Shown here: piece after piece, positions 1-13,000 of the stretch
Numbering within the stretch: the stretch's first letter is position 1
Layout of the letters: every line of letters starts with the position of its first letter
Assembly: GCA_009760885.1 (NCBI GenBank)
Contig: CM019721.1
Coordinates: 15,873,696-15,937,695, forward strand
Origin: Achatina immaculata
Lineage: Eukaryota; Mollusca; Gastropoda; Stylommatophora; Achatinidae
Direction: 5' to 3'
DNA length: 64,000 nucleotides
Notes under the pieces: model-generated
Seen by the model: the letters and a program-made list of their open reading frames with translations, nothing else
The model's database searches: none
What the model was told of the DNA's origin: nothing
Translations under genes and position numbers: made by a program

Positions 1-124
1 GCCGACAGATAATATTGGTTATGGTCACCATTTTATGATGGTAGAAAGATGATCTCAATGTAGGACAATAGCTACACCTTCTTGAAATATACCAAGAAAC
101 CCAAACACCAACACTGAAGGTCAA

Positions 125-2095
125 ATAAAAAAAAGATCTGGTGTTGAGCCCCCAGGTCAGATAGATCTAATTTTAACACTGGGGAAGAGTGTGAGACAGA
201 GGTCAGTATGCGATGACATTTATTGATGGCGTTAATAAGGAAAATCCCTGCATCAAATTAAACAGAAAAATAAGAATAGGAACATGGAATGTGAGAAATG
301 TGTAAGCGAAAGTATCAAATAATAAGTGACGAGATACATATTTGGGAATCTGCAAACATCGACGGAAAGGATCAGGACACCTCAAGAGTGAGAATGATGA
401 TATCTTTATATACTCTGGTGGAGAATTAGGAGGAAAGAATGGAGTGGCTTTTTACTTGGACAAATTAACATCAAAATCATTACTAGGTTACAGTCCAGTA
501 AGTGATAGACTACTCACTATCATACTTAAGGGCATTCCTAGAAATGTAACAATTATTTAGATATATGCACCAAAATCAGCAGCAGAAGAAGAGGAAGTAG
601 AAGACTTTTATAACACTATGCAAACGACAATAGACCAGGTACGAAAAAATGATATTGTATTAATAATGGAAAGATTTTTAATGCAAAGATTGGTACAGAA
701 AGAGCAGAAGACGAGTGATATGTTTTGGGGGAATTTAGTATAGGACATAGAAATGAGGAAGGTTATAATCTAATGGCGTTTTGCATGGAAAATGAGCTAA
801 TGATCGCTAACACACTTTTTGGACATCATCCAAGAAGACTTTACACATGGACATCACCTGATGAGAAAACCAAGAATCAAATAGATTACATTTTAGTGCA
901 AAGAAGGTGAAGATCAAGTATAACATCAGTAAAACCTTTACCATGTGCTGATTGTGACACTGATCATCAGTTATTAATAGCAGATAATGAAGATAAAGAG
1001 AAAAAAGACAGAGGATCAAGACTTGATCTTACAAAAATACCAGAACAATACGGTACAGAAGTGAAGAACCATTTTGAAATCCTGATGGCTGTACAGGAGG
1101 AGATGACACCAGATGAACTGGCTACGCAGGCCAGAGATATCTTAATAACAACAGCTAAAGACATGGCTCCAGTAAAGAAAACACGAAAGAATGGATGGAT
1201 TACAGCAGGCACACTAGAACTAATAATACAAAGTAAAGAAATGAAGACGGAATGGAAAGTGACAAACAACAATAAAGAGGAAAATAAATCTTTAACAAAA
1301 GAGATTAGATATGTTGATGGCACAGTATTACTGTCCACAACACAAAAAGGATTGGAAAAATTAATTATGTCAGTCCTTAAGAACATCGAAGAGCAAAACC
1401 CTTAATGTGAATAAAACTAAATTGATGACAACTGACAAATCAAATAAGGCATCTGAAATATATATCAATGAGGAAACATTGGAAGAGGTGGAGAGTTAAG
1501 AATATTTTGGATTATTACTAACTAATAATGGATCTCCATTATTAGTTAGTAATAATCCAAAATATTGAACAATGATGGAAATTAAAAGGGGAACATTTAT
1601 CGCTCTTCAGAAAGTAAAACAACTAAAGAAGCTGTGGAGATAAACTGCAAAAATAAGATTTTTAAGGGCATGCATCTTTCCCATCGCAACATATGCCTGT
1701 GAGACCTGGACAGTTAGCAAAACAGCTGAGAAACACATAAATGCCTCTCATTGTAAATGGTACAGAAGAGTTCTTCAGATATCATGGAAAAAAAAATGAC
1801 AAATATACTTCAAAAACTTAATATTGAAGAAGGCTGGCTAGTAAGGAGGATTAAACAGAGAAAATGTAAATATTTTGGACACAATAAACGTCACGTTAGT
1901 GAAGACAGTTTTGGAAGGGTAAATAATGGGAAAAAGAAAGAGAGGAAGACCAAGGCGAAGATGGCTGCAAGACGTCGTTGATAACCTGTAAATGGATGCA
2001 TCAGCAGCAGGGCATCTTGCTTACAATCGAGAGGCCTACAGGAGTGTTGTTAGGGAGACAACGTTCCGTAAGGGACATGAAAATGACTGACTCCT
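125..2095 (+). mobile_element. Element A LINE (RTE-like), degenerate copy lacking most of the reverse transcriptase
   Basis: Seen: an APE endonuclease start IRIGTWNVRN near 273, a middle block ending IYAPKSAAEEEEVEDFY near 600, NELMIANTLF and TWTSPDEKTKNQIDYIL at 795-895, and a TDHQLL motif near 960, in frames broken by stops. At about 1298 the linker jumps straight to IRYVDGTVLLST, the YADD box region with two active-site changes, so most of the RT is deleted. The C-terminal block (ACIFPIATYACETWT; GKRKRGRPRRRWLQD) runs to 2070 and the copy ends in ATGACTGACT. A perfect 66-bp palindrome interrupts it at 1501-1566. The 5' boundary is approximate. Confidence 0.8.
1501..1566. repeat. Perfect 66-bp palindrome (32-bp arms, 2-nt centre)
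   Basis: Arms 1501-1532 and 1535-1566 are exact reverse complements around a central TC. The left arm is normal element A sequence (compare 16026-16060 and 55337-55371); the right arm is an inverted copy of it in place of the expected continuation. This looks like snap-back or template-switch synthesis rather than a selected structure. Confidence 0.95.
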
Positions 2096-3195
2096 GTAAA
2101 TCATGAATGGTGAATAATAATGAGGTAAAAAAAATAGTGGGATTAAACTCGTGGTCCAATCTGGAATATTTAGTAGAACAACTCACATGTACTTGACATT
2201 CGTAAAGGTTGATCCAGTTTATCAGTTCTCTTCAATAAATATGAAAGTTTTAAAACGTTTGAACGTTTTAAGTTTTAAGTATTGCAAAACTAATTTATAA
2301 TTAATTCTGTCTCGCAAACTGTCTGCCTAAGTATAATAAAGTAGATAGGACTATATAGTTCAGTTTTACAAAGAAAAAAAAGATAGAAAGAGTGAGGGAA
2401 AAGAGCAAAACGAAGAATGGCAGAAAGTAAGATGAGCAGGTATAAATGATGAACATACAAGAATCCGATATTTCGGCAAATGCCTTTTTCAAGGATCACA
2501 TACAAAAACAAAACAACAGATAAAAGCACGAAAAATAGATTTTAGAAAAGTAACACTTAGATTCTGTGCCCGTCTTTCTCACAAGGAGGATACCAAAAAA
2601 AAAAAAATCTGGTTGAAAAGTAGAATGCAGTTTTTTTTTTTTTTAGCTCGCAATTGCATTTTGACTACCGCCAGAAAAAACACACACACACAGACACAGA
2701 CCACAGGTAGACTTACAAATGCGCTCTAAAAATTAGTAAACAAAAGCGTGAAGCTAAATAAACAAAAATAAACTTAATCTTACCTTGAAAAAGTTTGGTT
2801 CTTACACAGGCGGACAATGAATATATATTTGATTTATGGTGATCTAGTGCTCTTGATTAAAATCACCAACACAAAATCTAATCGAGATTCCCCCACTTGG
2901 GGTCTCTAGTAGCATGGGACATGGCTCGGTAACTGTTACTAGTTCTAATTTTTCTTCTAAACTGATAATTTTTTGGGTTCTTTTAGCTTAATCACCACAC
3001 TTATAGTCATTATAATTAATGAAAATACAAAACATTATAAATACAAATATTAGAATACTATAATAAAGCGCACAAGAGATCAGCTCAGAACAACTTCTTA
3101 AAACATACTGATGGCACTGAGTCCAGTTTGATACGAGACATCTGGTTGGTGAAAAAAGGACCATTTGTAAGGTGGGAGAAATCATTCGCAAGGGT
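2096..3195. other. Mostly unassigned; holds one dispersed repeat and low-complexity tracts
   Basis: Bases about 2330-2600 resemble 43900-44150 (shared AGATAGAAAGAGT, a run reading AATATCGG/CCGATATT next to AAGGC(A)TTTT, and further matches), so they are a dispersed repeat. The minus strand there has the CTTGAAAAAGGCATTTGCCG type of string that I associate with 3' parts of Penelope-like elements, but no protein domain supports that. The rest shows A/T homopolymers and a short CA tract and no coding signal. Confidence 0.4.
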
Positions 3196-6100
3196 GGACC
3201 TAGTTGCAGTTGTGTGGGCTCTGATTATATTTGAAAACGGTCGAAAAAGAGAGCGGATGAAATGCAAAGACCTTTGTATGTGGCTGATATATTGAGGAAG
3301 AATCTACGATTAGGTAAAAATAAGAGACAAAATGCACGTGAAGCGATAGAGGGGCAGGAAGTATCTTGATTAATGATTAGTAAAGAGAGAAGGTAATAGA
3401 GAAGACCCAGAAACGTGATATACTGATAATACTGAGATATTTCAATGAAAGATGGGAAAGAAGAAGTCACACAGGAAAAGAAAGTCTGCATGAAACGTCT
3501 AATGGTAATGGATGGAGACAAATAAATATGGCAGAAGCTCTTATGGAATGAGAAGAAGACACGTTTTCAAAATAAGAACATCCAGAAACAAACATGAAAA
3601 TCCCCCGATAATCTAACGTGCAACCAGATAGATCACGTTTTAATTGATACCAAGCACACAACAAACATACTTCAGATCACAAGTTACAGAGGGGCTGAAT
3701 GCAGCACCGACCGTTGTCTTGGAGCTAAATTAAAATTCATACTGAAGAAAGATAAATTTTTATAGTAACTTAAATCAAAGCTCAGTAATAAATAGAGATG
3801 TATTGAAAAGAAAAAAACACTAAACAAAAATTCAGAAATGTGCTAATACGTAAGATAGACACAAGAGGGAGTGAATAAAATAAAAGCATTGATGATAGAT
3901 AGGAAGATATAAAAATCATTATAAAGAACACAGTGGAAGAATGCATGTCAGTCAAGATCATAACTTAAAAAAAAAGAACTGGTTCGATGAAGTCTGCCGA
4001 GAGGTAGTCATAAAGAAGAGAACAGCAAGACAGATATAGTTGAATGACATGAACAACAACAACAAAAATGAGAAGTACCACACACAATGTGAAGAAACTC
4101 AAAACGTTATTCGTCAACAATAATAACAATATATGAAAGACATGGTAAGCGAGATGTCATCAGAATAAGAAACGCAGGGAATTTTATAAAGAATTGCGAA
4201 CACTAAGGCAAGGGTATAAATAACATCTGCAGAACTTGAAGGACAGTAATGGAAACATGATAGATAATGAAGAGAAAATCTGTACCAGATGTAAAGAATA
4301 TATTGAAAACCTACTAGACTGTTTTATAAGCACATTACCATGCGAAGAAATACAGACTTGTGAACCTGAAATAGAGGAACCAGACTTAGAAGAAGTCATC
4401 TACAGTATCATGTTTCTGTGAAACAACAAAGCAACTCGTTCAGATGGAATTGCTGCAGAACTGATTAAGGAAGGTCTAAATCTACACGAAGAGCTCATTC
4501 GTCGGCCCCAAACATGTGACAAGGGTTGGATTCTGGAATGTGAGAACGATGAGAGAATCCCAAAACAAGCTATCAAGTGGAACACAACAGGCCGAAGAAA
4601 AAGGGGCAGACCGCGTGAAACTCTGAAGAGAACATTATTAAGAGAGGCCAAGTTAACAGGCATAAAATCCTTTGATGAGGTTGAAAGACTCGCCGAAGAC
4701 AGGAAAAATTGGCGAACTACTTTGCGAGCACTATGTGACGTCTAACGGGACGGGAAGGATATAAGATAAGATAAGAAATCTACATGAATAGATGTGTGCA
4801 CTAATACAACAATTATGGAGAGAATAAAAACTCCCACTGAATGGAGAGAATCATTACTGATCCCAGTATTCAAAAAAAGGTGATAAGCGCAAGGATGAAA
4901 ACTACAGAGAAATATCATTACTACAAACAAACTACAAAATACTATCTATTATACTTTTAAATAGATTAAAACCATACAGCGAGAACATACTGGGAGCTTT
5001 TAGCAGGTTTTAGGAAGAATAGATCAACCATAGACCAAATATTTATCTATATCGAAGAGCAGAAAATTACTGGGAATATAGAAAAGAATTACATAATATT
5101 TTCATTGACTTCAAGAAAGTCTATGACAGCATATATAGAATCAGCTTATAGAAAAGTATGAAAAAATTTCAGATACCTGATAAATTAATAAATCTGACCA
5201 GAATATGTATTGAGGATGCACAAAATATAGTAATATATAAAGGAAGAAAATCAGAACCCCTCTCTATAAGAACTGGTTTAAAACAAGGTGATACATTAAC
5301 ACCATTACTATTCATCCTAGTACTAGAAAAGGTAATCAGAAAAGTGAAAAAAGAAAGCAGTACAGAAGAACAAGCTAAAATACTAGGATATGCTGATGAC
5401 ATCGACCTTGTGGGGGAAACTATGCAAGAAGTCATCAATACCAGCATACACCTGAGAGATGTAGCACTAAAAGTGGGCTTGACCATTAACCAAGATAAGA
5501 CAGAGTATATAAGAAGGTATCAAGAGACCAGGGGCAGAATGATCCAGATTATACATATGTTGGAGAGATGGGTATTAGGTAAGCAGAAACATACAAATAT
5601 CTAGGCACAACCTTCAAAAGGAGCAACACAGTAAGCGGCGAGGAAACTTAAAAGCAGATTACAGATAGGGAGTAAAATATACTTTGCCTTGCAACACCTG
5701 TTAAAATCCAAAATTCTGTCCCAAAACACCAAAATAACAATCTACAAAACTATAACAAGACCAACCGCCATGTATGGATTAGAAACGTGGGGTACAACAA
5801 AGAAAGATGAACAACATTTGCAGATCTTTGAGAACAAGATCCTAAGAAGAATCTTTGGGCCGATAAAGGATACCAACAGTGGAGAATGGAGAGCTAGAAA
5901 GAACAATTAACTGAACAGCTTATTTAAATCCCAACGAATTATAAATGTCTTCAAACTGAACAGACTATGCTAGCTGGGGCATGTAGAAAGAATGGAAGAG
6001 AACAGACAAACGAAAATGTTGTATGCACAAGAGATGAGGGAAACAAGAACAAGGGGTAGACCAAGACAGAGCTGGAAAGGCAACATAGAAGAGGATATAA

Positions 6101-6225
6101 AATAAATTGGTGTCACCAACTGGAGGGAGAAGATTAGGAATAGAGAGGAATGGATGCGAACTCTATCTGCATCAAGGAGCCTTTAATGGCTAGGAAAGCT
6201 TAAGAAGAAGATTGACTGATTGATC
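3196..6225 (+). mobile_element. Element C LINE: endonuclease, YADDIDLVG reverse transcriptase, C-terminal domain
   Basis: Seen in order: endonuclease remnants (KESLHETSNGNGWRQINMAE near 3480; DRSRFN, a form of NQIDHVL, near 3630), a Lys-rich linker, LKDSNGNMIDNEEKICTR at about 4230, an RT finger with NNKATRSDGIAAELI near 4430, then after a nested insertion the RT core: LKQGDTLTPLLFILVLEKVI near 5285 and LGYADDIDLVGETMQEV near 5385. The YADD catalytic box is intact. The C-terminal block has MYGLETWGTTKKDEQHL and GHVERMEENRQT. The copy carries several stops and frameshifts and ends near a TGACTGATTGAT run. The best open stretch is 5158-5604. The 5' limit is uncertain. Confidence 0.8.
4491..4775 (+). 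mobile_element. Miniature element B: 5' end fused to 3' end, nested in element C
   Basis: The first ~60 bp (TTCGTCGGCCCCAAACATGT and GGATTCTGGAATGTGAGAAC) match the 5' end of the long element B copy at about 49275-49220 minus. They are joined directly to the C-terminal block IPKQAIKWNTTGRRKRGRPR through RALCDV and the tail GATATAAGATAAG. About 2.5 kb of EN/RT is missing. A 13-bp duplication AAATCTACA(C/T)GAA flanks it (4478-4490, 4776-4788), so it looks like a mobilised internally deleted copy. Confidence 0.85.
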
Positions 6226-6464
6226 TTTATTTCCAAAGGGTTAAGAATTGGGCAAGCAGGCCCGTCTGACATTCTGCCCTTTATCATACAACTTTCACTC
6301 TGTTCCAGACATTCTACAAAATATTCTGCTCATATAACCAGCATAACTAACATTGGAAATCTGAGAGACATAAAATAAAATTAAAGTATAATATTCATAT
6401 TTCACTCTTATACTCTCAATACAGAATATAAGTACACACATATATAAATGTCTACAGAAAGTAA

Positions 6465-6499
<35 letters not shown>

Positions 6500-6740
6500 G
6501 GTTACAGAAACTAATTACATACATTTGTAAATGACTACAGAAACTAACTGCATACTAAGTGGTTACATAAAGTAATTACATACATATATAAATGTATACG
6601 TAGGGAGGGAGAGAGAGGGAGTGAGCGAGAAAGGGAAGGAAGGAGAGAAAAGAGAGAGAGAGGGAGTGAAAGAAGAAGAAAGAAGGTGAGCACCCTAAGT
6701 TGCATTAATTAAAATGACACGAGGCATCTAAGCACGATGC
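6226..6740. other. Non-coding stretch with microsatellites
   Basis: Holds a (TA)n tract at about 6470-6497, repeats of ACAGAAA-type sequence, and a purine-rich (GA) run at 6600-6680. It lies in OATP intron 5, just downstream of exon 5. No gene signal seen. Confidence 0.6.
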
Positions 6741-6781
6741 AATTCATACATTACAAAATACACTGGGTTTTTTTTTACTAC

Positions 6782-7021
6782 CTAGATAAACAGCTGTTTT
6801 AGACTTTGGTACATTGTCATCCACATAAGTGCCTATGTATGACTGACGTGGTGATTTAGCTATGCCTTGAAGAATCATGCCCACAACGATGATACCGATG
6901 CCGAATGTTCTCCACTTGTCTGATATCTCAGTAGATCCTTTGGCTCGTTTGCAATTGTCAGAGCTGGTGTGGTTGACAGCTGTCATGCTTTGACACGCTT
7001 GTGTGAAGTCAACAGTTATGA
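6782..7021 (-). CDS. Oatp: OATP exon 5: extracellular loop and TM4 with GTYVDDNV
   Basis: 240 nt. Completes the split codon of exon 4 as Phe and reads FITVDFTQACQSM, a Cys- and Asn-containing loop with an N-x-S/T site (NHTSSD), then TFGIGIIVVGMILQGIAKSP and RQSYIGTYVDDNVPKSKTAVYLG. The Gly-x-x-Y-(I/V)-D-(D/N)-N-V segment before a Lys-rich turn is a hallmark of the family. The acceptor has a long pyrimidine tract ending CTCGCACAG; the donor is CTAG|GTAGTA. The open frame extends further upstream, but the phase match fixes the exon start at 7021. Confidence 0.93.
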
Positions 7022-10000
7022 CTGTGCGAGAAGATAAAGAAATAAATGTTTCTACATTAAAGAAATTTAAACATTCAAACTCAGAACCTCTTTGTGTATC
7101 CACTGTTGTGCATATACAGGGTTATTTGTAAGTCCATGAAACATTTAAAAAATTCACAACAGATAAACAACATAACGGATCATGCTTATTCTTATGCCAA
7201 GAGATAGAGAAACTCTTCATTTTTTAAAAATAAAACCCTCGCGCAGAGCTCCCTTGCGTTGCCTCTTGGAGGCAGCAGTAGCAAATACTGCGTTCAGTAA
7301 ACGTGAGTAGTCATTGTGTTTTGGAATACGCAAGAACCTCGTCTGTTGTGACTGTGCAAAGACGATTCTGAGCGGAACTCCAGAAGGCAGCACATGTTTT
7401 TAACAGTATCAAGAAGTGGTATACGAAATTCCTGAATGAAGATTGTCTGTGCACAGATCCTCGGCAGGAACGTCCAGTACCAAGAGAAGAAACTGTGAAT
7501 CGTGTTAGAGAAGCTTGCAAACAAAGACCCAGCCCTCATCCCGGAATTTCGCATACCACTTCTTGATACTGTTTAAAACACGTGTTGCCTTCTGGAATTC
7601 CGCTGGAAATTGTCGCTGCACAGTTAGAAGGGACTAGGTTCTTGCGTATTCCGACACAAAAAATGACTGCTTACGTTTACTGAACCCCGTATTTGCTAAT
7701 ACTGCCTCCCGGCGGCAAACCACAGGAGCTCTGCGGGACGGGTTTATTTAAAAAAAACTTGACGAGTTTCTCTCTCTCTCTCTCTCTTATAATCATGATC
7801 CGTTACGTAGTTTATTTGTTGCGAATTTGTAAAATGTTTCACGGACTTGTGAAGAACTCGGTATTTCATTACATCTTACTAGTATATACAATTTAGCAGA
7901 AGTAATTTGATGGAAAGAGTAACATCACTGCAGTCAGCACATTCCTTTTTCTGCTCCGGTGCCCTATTCAGTAACCAGCGTAAGGTGTGTACTGATTAAA
8001 CACACACTCTTTCTCTGTGGTCACTCAGCTGGATGCCATCATATGTGAAGGTTCCTCGCACTGGCCACTATCTCTGCTCCCTCTGTATTCAAATGAATTA
8101 ACTATAGGCACAGACATGATACTTTAGCTAACATACTGTGGCTGAACATTTAATTGTTTGTTATATTTATTGGTCAGCTGGGCACGTGACTAAAACAAAA
8201 GCGGTATGTTTAAGATGTGTACTGTTATAGAACTTATTATTTTCCCCTAATGCCAATGATGTGCAAAACAAAATTACAACTGTCATCTTATATTCTATTC
8301 AGTATTATGGTCTCGGTATCACCGTCAATGAGATGCTTCAATAATTGCTCCACCGGCTTCCCAATGAATCTCGTAAAGAATGTTCATCGGTGGTCCCTCG
8401 CATCAGTCCTTGATGATGAGTCACCTAGTGAGGACGCCATTTTAGGAACTACAACAGTCCAATTGCGAAACTAGTCATCTTCGCTCTCGGCACGAACTCC
8501 ATAGCTAAGACGCCTAGCCGAACCAGGACACAAAAGACCATCATAGTTCACTACTGGCTGGATATACATCACTAAGAACCATTAATGTTGTCTATGCCAA
8601 GTTCACAGTTCAAAGTAGTGCCAAGCACTAAGCTCAGTAGCTCGGCACACAGAACCCACCTCCATCTTGAAAGCATTGACGACACTGTTGCACATCTGAC
8701 ATATTTTTTTTCGCACTACACTCAATCAAACAGCGAAGTGCCACAAAACTGTGACAGCACAACGCAAGCACTTCCAACCAGCATCGCAGAAATACAGCTC
8801 CATATCAAATATCCCAACAATCGCTCTATCACTTGTGAGAGCGAGAAACGGTCAAATGCGACCCACTGTCATTTGCTGCGCTGGAAGTCTTATATTATAT
8901 TATCTAATACGAGCAAGACATTAAAACAATGTTAAAACTTTACATCGGTATACCATTACGCTGAAAGTAATGTAAGACAATAATAAATAACAATTACAGA
9001 TGATACAATTAAATACACTTTGGTAATGAAAAGTATAAATATGAAAGGATATTAGCTACTTATAGTCACTGTTTACATTTTCTCAAGTATTTTATTATAT
9101 ACATATGTCTTCTTACATCTTACACCCTTCACATGCCGTTAAACGTCACATTAGGCTCGCATAGTTGTTTGCCAAGTTTTCCTGTTTTCGGCGAGTTTTT
9201 CAACTTCATCAAGGGATGTTATGCCCACTAAACTGGTTTTTCTTAATAATGTCCTCTTTACAGTTTCACATGGTCGGCCTCTTTTTCTTCGGCCTGTTAT
9301 GGTCCATTAGACAGCTTGTTTTGGTATTGTTTCTTCTCATCACATGGCCTACCTATGTCCATCTTCTTTTTCTGATCACCCATGAGACTGGTTGTTGTTT
9401 TGCTCATCTGTCTTATCTCTGTGTTGTTCTTACATTCATTCCACTTTATATCAAGTATTTTCCCGAGGCATTTGCTTTCAAAAGAGTCTAATTTTTTTGT
9501 CTAATTCTTTAGCTGATTTCCAGCTTTTTCGTGCATAAATGAGGGTGGATATCACAGTTGAATTGAATAATCATAACTTGGTTTTTGCTCATATAACTTT
9601 TGAAATCCATATGTTCTCGAGATTTTTGAAGGATAATGCTGCTTTTGTAATTCTAATCCTAACTAAAAAGAACAAATATATCTATACTACATGAACTTAA
9701 TATTGAAGAAGGCTGGCTAGTAAAGAGGATTAAAGAGAGAAAACTTAAATATTTTGGACACATTAAACGTCATGATAATCTACAGAAGACCGTCTTGGAA
9801 GGGTACATAATGGGAAAAAGAGAGGAAGACCAAGGTGAAGATGGCTGCAAGACATCGTTGATGATCTGCAAATGGATGCATCAGCAGCAGGCCATCTTGC
9901 TCACAACCGAGAGGCCTACAGGAGTGGTGTTTGGGAGGCAAAGTTCCGCAAGGGACATGCAAATGAATGAATGAATGAATGAAATGAATGAATTCTAACT

Positions 10001-13000
10001 TCCTTCCTGGTTTCAAAATCCTTGTCTATGTAGCTGCCAAGGTATGCAAATTGGTTTACTTCACCAACAGCTGTTTCTTCTACGTATATATTTCCTTCTT
10101 GATTAATGAGAAATTTCATAAATTTTTGTTTTGTCTTTTGTTAATTTCAAGACCTATTATGCTAACCAGGGAAGACAGGGAATCTATTTTTTCCTGCATA
10201 GATTTCACATTGTCACTGATAAGAGTTATGTCATCTGCAAAATCATGGTCTTCTATTTGGGTCCAATGAACCTAATCAATGCCAGTTTTACCTGTACAGC
10301 ATCTTTCCATTATAAAGTATATAGCAATTCCAAAAAGCAATGGAGATAATATACATCCTTCTTTCACGCCTGTTTCAATCTGAAACCATTCGCTCATCCT
10401 TCTTCTGCCTTGACTGCACAAACATCCGTTGTAGAGATCTCCAATAATGTTGATAATTTTAGATGGTATTCCATATAGTCTTAAAATTCTCCACAGTGAA
10501 TCTGTGTATGCTATCAAATGCCTTTTTAAGGTTTATAAAGCTCAAGATTAATGGTCTTTGCTTTTCAATATGTTCTTGAAGTATTATTCTCAGAGTAAAT
10601 GTCGACAACTGGTCGAGGCAGTTTTCCGTTTTGGAAATCCTGCCTGTTCTTCTCTCATTGCAGTATCCATTACATCCTTAATTCTATTCAGTCACTTTAC
10701 AAAACACCCTTGACACAACTGATCGTAAGATTACACCCCTCCATTCATTGTAGCCACTGAGGTTGTCTTTTTTTGTGTATTTTAACAAAGATTCATTGTT
10801 TTCATTTAGAAGGGATCTCTTCTTCTTTCCAAATTTTATTAAACATTATCTGTAGCTGGCTCATGTTGTCACTGTTAATAGCTTTTAATATTTCGACTGT
10901 CGTTTCATCTTCACCTATACATATATAGCATTATTTTAAAAAAGATATTTCCATGCTGGACTCACCGAGTGGTAATGAATCACTGTCATGTGTAACTTTA
11001 CCATAAGAGATATTCTTCGGTTTCTATCTCTTAATTTATGCAAACTGAATTGTTCCAATGCTTCTTTATTTATCGTCTATTATGTCAAGTAAATTCACAG
11101 AGTTCTTGTGTATCTCCACATCATAACTGCCTGAGTTCATCACAGCAACAACATGAGACACTTCCTGATTTACCAGCCACCCGACTGCAGTCTCAGTCTC
11201 CATGCGTATTCTGGATATAGTAACTGCAAAGGCACCCTGTCTCTTTGCCACAACTCTTCCATTGCAGTAAGCACCAACTTTTGCTTCCTTTAGTCTCTGA
11301 GCCATCCGTGTATAATACCATATCTATAGACCCAGTATCTCTGGACCCGATGTTCAGTTGCACCGTTTACCCAATCTCTGTTATTTCTTGCATAAACGTA
11401 TGCCATTTCTGGGATTTTGACTCCATAGCTAGTATTTTAAATTATTGGTTGTCTTCCTCATTCGCTCATCTGCGGCACTTTTTTCCTCAACTATTATCTT
11501 AGGATTTGCTGAAGATCTCTGCAATGTTTTGTTGCATCACGCTTGGTCTGTCAGGCAGCATTTCTGTCCCTTTATTCTTGTTTTCTTTTGTCAGGCCTTC
11601 AGTCGAATCCTATCAAGTGCTGTCTCACCTGTGCGCACATGTTTAAAAGCATACTGTAACTTTTTGTACAGGAGACTTCCACCAATTAGGGGAAATGATC
11701 ACTTTCATTGAATGCTACTGCTTCCCAATATATATCCAACAATCCCATGTGTAGATACCAGAGTCAGGTCAATGTTTGAATCAGAATCATTCTCTCGTAT
11801 TGCCAGTCTCGTCACTTTTTTCTATTCACCACAGACAGATTCATAACTATCAAGGCATTTTTAAAATGTCCAACCCTTGGTATTATCAGTAGTGTTACCC
11901 CGGTGTGTTCTTTGGGCATTAAAGTCACTACAGACCATCAGCCTATCACCAATTAAATCTTCTAGTTCAGATAAAAATCTCCAGTGTTCTTCATCCGTTA
12001 GCGTTTTGTATCATATACCTTTGTCCAAAACTAGTTAAGACAACACCAAACCGAATGGATATTGCTTCATAACACTACATAATGTATATGGAAAGTGTTT
12101 GAGAAGATAGGCGAATATCCAGGTGAATATCTTCATTTCTATGGACTGGTTAGCGGTTACCGGATACATTAGGAAGTTATCGCCCATAAAGAGATACGAC
12201 AATCAATGCATCATTACTGGCATATTATGCATATGAGGAATTTCAAAAAAGATACTGCGTTTGTAACTCTTGATCTCGAATGTGCATATAACAGAGTGGA
12301 TTACACAACGCTGTTGACGCTGGTGCCGGAGGATGGTGTAGATACATCGCTTGTCCGATAGATAGGCTCCATGCTATTGAAAAAAAAGCAACTGTCCTGA
12401 GGTACAGATCATGGATCTCAGAGCCAAAAACTATTGTTACAAAGCTACCGCAGGGGTCTCCAATATGGCCTGTGCTCTTCAGTATATATTCGGCATGAAC
12501 TGCACAGCTACACTAGAATAGTCCACGGCGAACGATGACACATGTGGATGATATACTGACTTATGTGACTGGAAGGAATCGAGAAGAAATGGCTACAAAG
12601 GTACAGGATAAGGATGATCAGATAACAGACTGATGTGATGATAAAAACGCTGTTAACTCGGAAAAAGCCAACATTGTGTGGTGCTCCCTTAACAACAGAA
12701 CTGTGAAGTCCAATGTTTTAAAGTGCTAGGGACAAGTTATTGAGAACACAGTTTATGAAGTACCTGGGAATCACATTTGACAGATCCTTGTCCTTTGCCA
12801 ACCATGTTGATAATGTAATACAAAAAGCTAGAAAGGGGACTGTTGCAGTTAGGATTATAGCTGCAACAAATTTCCCACAGCGAACTCTTGTTAACCTAAT
12901 TCTTGTTAATCATGATGGTGATGTCAGTACTGGACTATGGTCTTAGTCTGTTAACCCTGTCTGATTAGCAGTTGACCAAACTTGAACGTATACAGAATAA

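Larger units (their letters stand above)
8880..12070 (-). mobile_element. Element E LINE (Jockey/R1-like), minus-strand half of an inverted pair
   Basis: Reading minus: endonuclease remnant DEEHWRFLSELEDLIGDRLM and VCSDFNAQ near 12010-11940, a block with SDSNIDLTLVSTHGIVGY near 11790, then a jump to LYTDGSETKGS near 11315, the start of an RNase H domain, so the RT is deleted. The RNase H remainder (ETAVGWLVNQEVSHV) and 3' region follow to 8880, interrupted by an element B insertion at 9107-10915. Bases 10960-11238 are identical in reverse complement to 13834-14112. Confidence 0.78.
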
